Shown here: piece after piece, positions 1 through 6,580 of the stretch
How positions within the stretch are numbered: the first letter of the stretch is position 1
Layout: each line of letters begins with the position of its first letter
Source: Gammaproteobacteria bacterium
GTDB taxonomy: Bacteria; Pseudomonadota; Gammaproteobacteria; Pseudomonadales; Azotimanducaceae
Reading direction: 5' to 3'
Length of the DNA: 61,788 nucleotides
Assembly (NCBI GenBank): GCA_021773555.1
Contig: JAJFKA010000046.1
Coordinates: 1-61,788 of the forward strand
The notes under the pieces: generated by a model
What the model was told of the DNA's origin: nothing
What the model saw: the letters and a program-made list of their open reading frames with translations, nothing else
Databases searched by the model: none
Program-made: the position numbers and the translations under genes

Positions 1-355
1 GACGCTTGAGGCGATCGTCAACAAACAGGCCTGGGATTCTCTGCCGGAAGACCTTCAGGAAATCCTCCGTAACGCAATTCTGGCGGTGAACAATGATCTT
101 TTGGCTGAGTACACAACCAGGAACAACGCGGCGTTGCGTGAACTAATTGATGTCCACGGTGTTCAGTTGCGTCGACTTCCTGCTGATGTCCTGGAGGCGC
201 TTGAAAAGATCTCGGCTGATGTCACTCGCGAGATCGTCGACGAAGACCCATTAAGCAAACGCATCTTTGAGTCCTACAGCAACTACAAGAAAACCGTTGT
301 CGCCTATGAGGAAGTATCTGAGCGAGCTTACATTAATGCACGGGCAGGACATTAA
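1..355 (+). CDS. TRAP transporter solute-binding protein, DctP/TakP type (C-terminal part)
   Basis: Open reading frame that enters from the left edge (reading from base 2) and stops at the TAA at 353-355; only about the last 117 residues are present. The helical, charged C-terminus with the runs ANNDLLAEYTTRN-like and YSNYKKTV resembles, from memory, the C-terminal helices of DctP-family periplasmic proteins, closest in style to TakP, which binds 2-oxoacids. Such proteins capture the substrate in the periplasm and hand it to a DctQ/DctM membrane pair, which lies just to the right but on the opposite strand. Its stop overlaps that of dctM inside a TTAA. Ligand assignment is inference from the family and from the aminotransferase nearby. 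Confidence 0.8.
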   Translation, partial: TLEAIVNKQAWDSLPEDLQEILRNAILAVNNDLLAEYTTRNNAALRELIDVHGVQLRRLPADVLEALEKISADVTREIVDEDPLSKRIFESYSNYKKTVVAYEEVSERAYINARAGH

Positions 356-1719
356 TGCCCATAGATTGCTGAGGGGAGCCAGGTTGCCAGCAAAGGCTGC
401 CAGGCAATTAGCAGTAATACCGCGAGCTGGATAATAATAAACGGCACCACACCTCGATAGATCGCTGCCGTTGAGACCTCAACCGGCGCAACTCCGCGAA
501 GGTAAAACAACGCAAATCCAAATGGCGGGGTGAGGAATGAAGTCTGCAGGTTGATGGCAATCATCACACCAAGCCAGACGGGGTCGAGGCCCATCGCCAT
601 TAAGACCGGTCCAACGATGGGAACGACAACGAAAGTGATCTCGATGAAGTCCAGGATAAAACCCAGGAGGAATATGATGATCATGACGATCGTGGTGGCG
701 CCGATCACCCCGCCGGGCATGTCTTCAAATAGTGCTTCCACCAGGTCGTCACCGCCGAAACCGCGAAAAACCAGGGAAAACAAAGACGCACCGATCAGGA
801 TGAAGAACACCATGGACGTGGTTCGGGTGGTGGAAGCCGTGACTGATTTTAGTTGATCCAGATTGAGTGACCGTCCCAGTAGTGCAAGCAACAGGGCACC
901 CATTGCACCCACACCAGCAGCTTCCGTTGGCGTTGCGACGCCGGCCAAAATCGATCCCAGCACAATAACGATCAGAATCAGCGGTGGAATCAGGCTGGTG
1001 AAAACGTTGAATATATCGATTTTTGCCTGCTCTGCCGGTGGTGCCTTCTCCGGTTTGAACACAGCGACAAGCCATATATAGAGAGCATAGAGGCAGACCA
1101 GAATGACACCGGGAATGATCGCACCGGCGAAAAGATCTCCTACTGAAATGGTACGCGGACTAAATATGCCCTGGCTCAATTGTGCCTGCTGGTAAGCGTT
1201 TGAGAGGACGTCACCGAGGAGTACCAGCGCGATTGACGGGGGGATAATCTGTCCCAGGGTCCCGGTAGCACAAATGGCGCCACACGCCAGTGCCGGATCA
1301 TAGTTCGCGCGCAGCATACTGGGCAAGGACATCAATCCCATCGTCACCACAGTGGCCCCCACAATTCCTGTACTGGCGGCCATCAGCATGCCGACGATGG
1401 TGACTGCGAGTCCGAGACCGCCGGGGAACGGACCGATGAGTCTGCTCATCGAATCGAGCAGGTTCTCAGCGATGCGGGATTTCTCCAGGATCACCCCCAT
1501 CAGAACAAACAGCGGTACGGCCATCAGGGTCTGGTTGGTGACGATGCCATAGAGGCGATTGGGCATCGCCATCAGAAAGGCTGTGTCGAATATCCCGGCG
1601 GCCATTCCGGCTGCTGCCGAAATGAGGGCGGTGCCGGCCAGTGTCAGCGCTACCGGATAACCCAGCAGCAGCAATAAAAAAGTTGCAGCGAACATGATCA
1701 GGGGAATGTAAGCAACCAC
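352..1719 (-). CDS. dctM: TRAP transporter large permease DctM
   Basis: A 455-residue, very hydrophobic protein with about 12-13 predicted membrane spans and the DctM-family features GYPVALTLAG near the N-terminus, the glycine-rich GIVGATVVTMG loop and the PPSIALVLLGD segment. DctM is the sodium-coupled transport subunit of tripartite ATP-independent periplasmic transporters. The GTG start at 1719 directly abuts the TAG stop of dctQ (1720-1722) with no spacer, so translation is probably coupled. Last gene of the minus-strand run regulator-aminotransferase-dctQ-dctM. The solute-binding gene is convergent rather than in the same run, which is unusual for a TRAP locus. Confidence 0.93.
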   Translation of the reverse strand: MVAYIPLIMFAATFLLLLLGYPVALTLAGTALISAAAGMAAGIFDTAFLMAMPNRLYGIVTNQTLMAVPLFVLMGVILEKSRIAENLLDSMSRLIGPFPGGLGLAVTIVGMLMAASTGIVGATVVTMGLMSLPSMLRANYDPALACGAICATGTLGQIIPPSIALVLLGDVLSNAYQQAQLSQGIFSPRTISVGDLFAGAIIPGVILVCLYALYIWLVAVFKPEKAPPAEQAKIDIFNVFTSLIPPLILIVIVLGSILAGVATPTEAAGVGAMGALLLALLGRSLNLDQLKSVTASTTRTTSMVFFILIGASLFSLVFRGFGGDDLVEALFEDMPGGVIGATTIVMIIIFLLGFILDFIEITFVVVPIVGPVLMAMGLDPVWLGVMIAINLQTSFLTPPFGFALFYLRGVAPVEVSTAAIYRGVVPFIIIQLAVLLLIAWQPLLATWLPSAIYGH

Positions 1720-2289
1720 CTATTGGGATTCCTCAATTGCAGTCCCTGGGTCAGATCTTAGCGCCACAATCGACTTTGCGAGCTCAGAGAGTCCTTGTAA
1801 AAACAGCAGGCCGGCCATCAGTGGTAAGAGGGTCTTTAAGAGGAAAACCCCGGGCAGACCGCCGGGCTGTGCCGAGCCCTCACGCAGGGACCAGGAAAAC
1901 GCAACATAGTCGAGGCTGGCGAGGAACAGAAAAATCGATAGCGGCATTAAAAAAACCACGGTTCCAAACAAGTCAACCAGGGCCTTATGCTTCACTGAAA
2001 AACGGGTGTAGAGGACGTCGACACGCACATGCCCCTGATTTTTCAAGGTGTAGCCAATCCCTAGCATGAACAGAGTACCGTGGAGGTACATGACCGATTC
2101 CTGCAAGGCGATCGAACCCAGATTAAGCGCGTATCGAATCACAACGACGATACACGTGATGATCATCATGAACAGAGTGAGCCAGGCCACTGATGAACCG
2201 ATGAATTCATTGATCTGATCAATCAGGCGGATTAAGCGCGACATGAGTTTCTGGTTGGGGTGATTTCCGGAAGGCTCTAAGCTTAGCAT
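1720..2289 (-). CDS. dctQ: TRAP transporter small permease DctQ
   Basis: A 189-residue protein with four hydrophobic segments, the pattern of DctQ small permeases, which pair with DctM in the inner membrane. Motifs typical of the family include the first helix followed by RYALN and the HVRVDVLYTRFS segment. The start is uncertain: the ATG at 2289 has AGAGG only two bases upstream, while an internal ATG at 2244 (beginning MSRLIRL) gives the short cytoplasmic N-terminus more usual for the family but has no clear Shine-Dalgarno sequence. It follows the aminotransferase gene by six bases and abuts dctM. Confidence 0.9.
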   Translation of the reverse strand: MLSLEPSGNHPNQKLMSRLIRLIDQINEFIGSSVAWLTLFMMIITCIVVVIRYALNLGSIALQESVMYLHGTLFMLGIGYTLKNQGHVRVDVLYTRFSVKHKALVDLFGTVVFLMPLSIFLFLASLDYVAFSWSLREGSAQPGGLPGVFLLKTLLPLMAGLLFLQGLSELAKSIVALRSDPGTAIEESQ

Positions 2290-2295
2290 AACCTC

Positions 2296-3159
2296 TCAGG
2301 AGTCAAGGGCTCCATTACAGGCGGCATTGAACTTCGCCTGAATTTGATTGAAGGTGGCCCCCCTGACGACAGCGATCTGTCTGCCGGAAACCTCTCTGAC
2401 CGGAATGAGTTCTGCGCCAGTGCCCGTTAAAAAGCATTCATCTGCGGTATACAGGTCAAAGGGAGAAAGCGGTTTCTCGACCACGGGAATGTGGAGTTCG
2501 ATAGCGCACTGAATAACAAATGCCCGCGTGATACCGTTAAGTGCACCTTCATATAAGGCCGGTGTCATCAGTTCTCCCTGCTTCACGATAAACAGGTTGT
2601 CGGCGGTTCCCTCGGCGACCCTGCCCTGGTCGTTTAATAAGATTGCCTCGTCCGCGCCTGCTGCATTGGCTTCAAGTCTGGCCAGCACCTGGTTGAGGTA
2701 GTTCAGGCTCTTGATTCGCGGATCAAGCTGATCTGGCTTCAATCTTCGCGTAGACGCGATGATGAGTTTTGCACCCTGCTCCCTGACGGCGGCGGAAACC
2801 ATGGAAAGTTCATCTACGATGATGATCACCCGTGGCGCTGAGCAGGCCGTGGGATTAATGCCCAGCGGGCCTTCACCCCGGGTGACAACCAGGCGTATGT
2901 AACCGTCCTGCATTCCGGACTCGCCAACCGCTGCTTTGATGGCGTCGTTGAGTTCCGTTTTGTTCATGGGAATATTGAGCATAATGGCCTGGGCGGACGC
3001 CTCGAGCCGTTCCAGGTGCGAGTCAGCTTCAAACACTTTTTGGTTGTAAAAACGCAATCCCTCAAATACACCATCACCGTAAAGGAGGCCATGGTCCAGA
3101 ACGGAAATGGATGCTTCGGATTTGGTACATATCTGGCCGTCGATTGAAAATGTTTGCAT
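2296..3159 (-). CDS. ilvE: Class IV aminotransferase, branched-chain type
   Basis: A 287-residue fold-type IV PLP enzyme. Lys150 in the motif RIKSLNYLN fits the Schiff-base lysine; LLYGDGVFEGLR near residues 25-36, EGTADNLF, GALNGITR and GTGAELIPV match the branched-chain aminotransferase signature, which interconverts Leu/Ile/Val and their 2-oxoacids with glutamate. A good ribosome site (GAGGA seven bases before the ATG) supports the start. It sits between a TrmB-type regulator (38-base gap) and a TRAP transporter of the 2-oxoacid type, so it may transaminate the imported oxoacid rather than serve only biosynthesis; that is inference. D-amino-acid aminotransferase is the main alternative, judged less likely because of the FEGLR motif. 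Confidence 0.85.
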   Translation of the reverse strand: MQTFSIDGQICTKSEASISVLDHGLLYGDGVFEGLRFYNQKVFEADSHLERLEASAQAIMLNIPMNKTELNDAIKAAVGESGMQDGYIRLVVTRGEGPLGINPTACSAPRVIIIVDELSMVSAAVREQGAKLIIASTRRLKPDQLDPRIKSLNYLNQVLARLEANAAGADEAILLNDQGRVAEGTADNLFIVKQGELMTPALYEGALNGITRAFVIQCAIELHIPVVEKPLSPFDLYTADECFLTGTGAELIPVREVSGRQIAVVRGATFNQIQAKFNAACNGALDS

Positions 3160-3197
3160 CGGGTGGTCCTCGTCTGGATTGAAATTCGGCCTTGAAA

Positions 3198-4004
3198 TCA
3201 GGCGTCCGCATCGAATACATCCCGGAGTTGCTCATAGTCCCGGCCAAATCGCGCTTTTACCGCAGGACCGAGAAAGCGAGTAACCTTGGTGATATAAACG
3301 TCGTGTTTAATGTAGTCCTCGGCGACTGTCACGAAGGTTTTGTTTCTCGACCAGGATCCTTCGATGCTGCCATCGGCCTGGTAGTTTGCGATGACCACAA
3401 TGTTTCCGTCCGCAACCAGTGTGAGACCTCGCCCCCCCTTCTCTTCATAAAGCGTTTTTTCGACCGGATGGTGATAAGTCGCTCCGATTTTTTGCGCGGG
3501 TTCACCAAAATGAACCATCGCTATATTTACGCCAAAGGCCTCCAGTCGTGTCAGGTCGTTTCCCAGCCACTCAAGTTCCTGGGGCCACAGGGATATCAAA
3601 AGGCTATGTCGCGTACTGTTGATGACTTCGAGTACCCGTCGCTGGATACTGACTTCGCTTAACAGTGGCCAGATCGGGTCTGTTGCCGTCATGCTGGATA
3701 ACCCTGTCAGCCGCGGCAGCAGTTCATCGGTTTGTGCCAGGGTGGTTTCACGAATTCGGTTAAGAAAATCAGCAGCAGCCAGGGCGGCATACTCCTGGCG
3801 CGATTCGTCCGGGGAATGAAGCGGGCATATCACCTCTCTGGCGACCAGACGACTGACTGTTTCGTAAATTTTGGAAGTAGGTATCCCTGCCTGTTTTGCA
3901 ATCTCATAAGCACTGGCAGGTTGACATACGAGCAACGCGGTATAGGCCTTGGCCTCGTAGGCGCTAAACCCAAGCTGTTGAATTTGCGAAATAATATTGT
4001 CCAT
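3198..4004 (-). CDS. TrmB-family transcriptional regulator
   Basis: A 268-residue protein with an N-terminal winged helix (about residues 5-75; the segment SAYEAKAYTALL, then SAYEIAKQAGIPTSKIYETVSRL) and a C-terminal effector domain resembling the PLD-like sensor part of TrmB regulators. TrmB proteins are best known as sugar-responsive regulators of transporters in archaea; they are less common in gammaproteobacteria. The ATG at 4004 is preceded by AAGGCGAG. A perfect inverted repeat at 4044-4069 lies 40 bases upstream and is the likely operator for autoregulation. The gene heads the run to the aminotransferase and the TRAP permeases, so it probably senses the imported compound or its product. 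Not to be confused with the tRNA methyltransferase TrmB at 31399. Confidence 0.85.
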   Translation of the reverse strand: MDNIISQIQQLGFSAYEAKAYTALLVCQPASAYEIAKQAGIPTSKIYETVSRLVAREVICPLHSPDESRQEYAALAAADFLNRIRETTLAQTDELLPRLTGLSSMTATDPIWPLLSEVSIQRRVLEVINSTRHSLLISLWPQELEWLGNDLTRLEAFGVNIAMVHFGEPAQKIGATYHHPVEKTLYEEKGGRGLTLVADGNIVVIANYQADGSIEGSWSRNKTFVTVAEDYIKHDVYITKVTRFLGPAVKARFGRDYEQLRDVFDADA

Positions 4005-4043
4005 CTCGCCTTTTCCCGTTCATGTTATGGAAATCGACAGACA

Positions 4044-4069
4044 GTATTAACTACAAGGGTAGTTAATAC
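4044..4069. promoter_or_regulatory. Perfect 11-bp inverted repeat, probable TrmB-type operator
   Basis: GTATTAACTAC at 4044-4054, spacer AAGG, then its exact reverse complement GTAGTTAATAC at 4059-4069. It lies 40 bases before the regulator's start codon and in the 101-base gap to ubiA, whose stop faces it. The palindrome is AT-rich, not followed by a T run in either direction, and the position fits the -35/-10 zone of the regulator promoter (TTGTAT and TAATAC lie within it on the minus strand), so an operator is more likely than a terminator. Confidence 0.7.
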
Positions 4070-4105
4070 AATAGGAAGCGTAGAAATTCGCTGAAAACCA
4101 GCGTG

Positions 4106-5014
4106 TCAGCTGATGGCGTAGTGCCCGACGATACCCAGAAAAATGCTGAGACCGACCCAGTGATTGTTACGAAATGCGGCAAAACAGGCGTCCCGCTTAC
4201 GATCAATGATTAGAAACTGCTGATAAATGAGTAATCCTGCAGCGCAGGCGCAACCAAGATAAAATGGCCAGCCGAGACTCGCCTGATGTGCAACGAAAAA
4301 CAGCGTGACTAAAAAAAGTGCCTGAAGGACAGCGATCACTGTCTTGTCCATCTCCGCAAAGAGAATGGCGGAAGATTTCAGGCCGAGACGTAAATCGTCG
4401 TCGCGGTCGACCATCGCATACTCGGTGTCATAGGCGACAGTCCAGATCAGATTGGCAGCCATCAGGAGTCCGACAACCTCGGAAACAGGCAGGGACATTG
4501 CGGTGAAGGCCATCGGAATGCCGCAGGAGAATGCGATCCCCAGAACAACCTGCGGCAGATAAATGTACCGTTTCATGAACGGATAAATGCCCGCGATCAT
4601 CGCGGCCATCGCCGCCAGGGCGACCGTCTTCAGGTTCGTGCTGAGAACCAACAGTAGCGCGCAAAACAACAGTACCGCCATCAGGGTCAAGGCGTCGGGC
4701 ACATTCAGGTGCCCAGTCACCAGCGGACGATTGCTGGTTCGTTTCACCTGACCATCAAATTTCCGATCCGCAATATCGTTGACGATACAACCTGCTGAAC
4801 GGGTCAGCACCGTACCAATTGTGAACACCAGAAACAGGTGCCAGCCGGGGAACCCTTCTGCTGCGATCCAGAGTGCCCAGAGCGTCGGCCAGAGCAGGAG
4901 GTAGATACCAATTGGGCGATTGAGGCGTGTTAGCTCAACGTAATCGGGTGTTCTGGGATAGTGGCTTAAAACGTGCGCGCGAAGCGCATCTACCGACATT
5001 CTTGCTGCTGGCAT
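4106..5014 (-). CDS. ubiA: 4-hydroxybenzoate polyprenyltransferase
   Basis: A 302-residue polytopic membrane enzyme that prenylates 4-hydroxybenzoate in ubiquinone synthesis. The first aspartate-rich motif is NDIADRKFD (N79, D80, D83, D87), the second is YDTEYAMVDRDDD with the typical DLRLGLKSSA after it, and eight to nine hydrophobic helices follow the family pattern. Length is slightly above the usual 285-295. Stands alone: chorismate lyase (ubiC), its usual partner, is not beside it; a rubredoxin gene is divergent. A candidate promoter lies at 5044-5071. Confidence 0.97.
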   Translation of the reverse strand: MPAARMSVDALRAHVLSHYPRTPDYVELTRLNRPIGIYLLLWPTLWALWIAAEGFPGWHLFLVFTIGTVLTRSAGCIVNDIADRKFDGQVKRTSNRPLVTGHLNVPDALTLMAVLLFCALLLVLSTNLKTVALAAMAAMIAGIYPFMKRYIYLPQVVLGIAFSCGIPMAFTAMSLPVSEVVGLLMAANLIWTVAYDTEYAMVDRDDDLRLGLKSSAILFAEMDKTVIAVLQALFLVTLFFVAHQASLGWPFYLGCACAAGLLIYQQFLIIDRKRDACFAAFRNNHWVGLSIFLGIVGHYAIS

Positions 5015-5043
5015 GACTAATGTTTGGTCACAATAAATAAGTT

Positions 5044-5071
5044 AGTATACGACGCTTATTTAAGCCTTCAA
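5044..5071 (-). promoter_or_regulatory. Candidate sigma-70 promoter for ubiA
   Basis: On the minus strand TTGAAG (5066-5071), a 16-base spacer and TATACT (5044-5049). The predicted start of transcription falls about 20-25 bases before the ubiA ATG at 5014. The match is visible by eye only. Confidence 0.45.
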
Positions 5072-5109
5072 CAATAACCTGCGGGTTACGAGGAATATTA
5101 AGGACGTTA

Positions 5110-5277
5110 ATGAAAAAGTGGCAATGTATTGTGTGTGGCTTTATCTACGATGAAGCGATGGGTCTCGAGGAAGAGGGCTTCGCGCCCGGAACCCGCTGGC
5201 AGGATATCCCGGATGACTGGGTTTGCCCTGAATGCGGCGTCAGCAAAGAAGATTTCGAGATGATAGAAATAGACTGA
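5110..5277 (+). CDS. Rubredoxin
   Basis: A 55-residue protein beginning MKKWQCIVCGF with the two iron-binding knuckles CIVCG (Cys6, Cys9) and CPECG (Cys39, Cys42), the invariant YDE after the first pair, and APGTRW and DIPDDWVCPECG as in bacterial rubredoxins. It carries one electron on a single Fe(Cys)4 centre; in this group partners include rubredoxin reductase and alkane or sterol oxygenases, none of which is in the window. It is divergent from ubiA and 25 bases before the symporter gene. The start ATG follows AAGGACGTTA, where AAGGA serves as ribosome site. Confidence 0.95.
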   Translation: MKKWQCIVCGFIYDEAMGLEEEGFAPGTRWQDIPDDWVCPECGVSKEDFEMIEID

Positions 5278-5302
5278 AAAAATAAAAACAGGTTAGGTTT
5301 AA

Positions 5303-6580
5303 ATGGACCGCAATAAGCTTACGCGTAATATCCTGATCGGCATGGCAGCCGGATTCCTGCTGGGCTCACTGATTCATTTCATGACGCCGGCAGCGGATGG
5401 GCTGCTCCAGGTCTACGTTGTTGATGGCCTGTTTGAGGTTGGCGGGAAGATATTCATCAACAGCTTAAAGCTGCTTGTTGTGCCATTGGTTTTCATTTCG
5501 CTGGTTTGTGGGGCAAGCAACCTGTCTGACGGAAGCAGTATGGGGCGTATCGGACTAAAAACCATTCTGTTATATCTGCTAACAACAGCAGTGGCTATTG
5601 CCCTCGCTCTAATCGTGGCAACTGCAGTCAATCCAGGTATCGGTATTAATCTGAACACGGATGCGCAATATATCGCCGCCGAAAGCCCTTCACTAAAACA
5701 GGTTGTGATCAATATTTTCCCCACCAACCCGGTTAAGGCAATGGCCGAGGGGAACATGCTGCAGGTTATCGTTTTTGCGCTGCTCGTTGGAGTCGCCATC
5801 AACAAGTGCGGGGAACCTGGACAGCGGGTTCGAGCGACCTTGAATGACTGGGACGAGGTGATTATGCGTTTAATCCTCATGCTCATGGCGGTCGCACCGG
5901 TTGGTGTGTTCTGCCTCATGGTCAGCCTGTTTGCCAATATGGGATTTTCCGCGATCGGCGATCTGGCTAAATACTTCTTTACGGTTGTTGGTGTACTTAT
6001 TCTGCATTTTTTCCTGACCTACGGATTACTGGTTCGGTTTTTAGCCAATCTTAATCCCTGGATCTTTCTCAAAAATGTCGCGCCGGTGCTGGCCTATGCT
6101 TTCAGCACATCATCGAGTAATGCAACCTTGCCAGTCACTCTTGAAACCGTTGAGAAGCGATTGGGTGTCAGGAATGAAGTAGCAGCGTTCACGGTACCTC
6201 TCGGGGCCACGATCAATATGGACGGTACCGCGATCATGCAGGGAGTGGCCACGGTCTTTATCTCCCAGGCCTACAACATCGATATCTCGTTAACGGGTTA
6301 TCTGATGGTAATCCTGACTGCGACACTGGCATCGATCGGTACTGCCGGTGTGCCGGGCGTTGGGCTGATTACCCTGGCACTGGTTTTAACCCAGGTCGGC
6401 TTGCCGGTTGAGGGCATCGCGCTGATCATCGGGGTTGACCGGTTGCTCGATATGCTGAGGACAGCCGTTAATGTCACGGGTGATGCGAGTGTTGCAACGA
6501 TTGTTGCGCGCTCCGAAAACAAGTTTGATATGGACGTATTCAGTCAGGACAGTGACGCGGAAACTGAAGCGGTGGTCTAG
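5303..6580 (+). CDS. Dicarboxylate/amino acid:cation symporter (DAACS/SDF family)
   Basis: A 425-residue inner-membrane symporter of the GltP/DctA/GltPh family, which moves acidic amino acids or C4-dicarboxylates with Na+ or H+. Family signatures are all present: the serine-rich hairpin AFSTSSSNATLPVT, the NMDGTA helix, GTAGVPG of the second hairpin, and DRLLDMLRTAVNVTGD in the last helix, where the arginine and aspartates bind substrate. The exact substrate cannot be fixed from this. The ATG follows AGGTTAGG. The C-terminus is acidic and probably cytoplasmic. Its TAG stop and that of recG share the palindrome CTAG at 6577-6580. Confidence 0.93.
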   Translation: MDRNKLTRNILIGMAAGFLLGSLIHFMTPAADGLLQVYVVDGLFEVGGKIFINSLKLLVVPLVFISLVCGASNLSDGSSMGRIGLKTILLYLLTTAVAIALALIVATAVNPGIGINLNTDAQYIAAESPSLKQVVINIFPTNPVKAMAEGNMLQVIVFALLVGVAINKCGEPGQRVRATLNDWDEVIMRLILMLMAVAPVGVFCLMVSLFANMGFSAIGDLAKYFFTVVGVLILHFFLTYGLLVRFLANLNPWIFLKNVAPVLAYAFSTSSSNATLPVTLETVEKRLGVRNEVAAFTVPLGATINMDGTAIMQGVATVFISQAYNIDISLTGYLMVILTATLASIGTAGVPGVGLITLALVLTQVGLPVEGIALIIGVDRLLDMLRTAVNVTGDASVATIVARSENKFDMDVFSQDSDAETEAVV

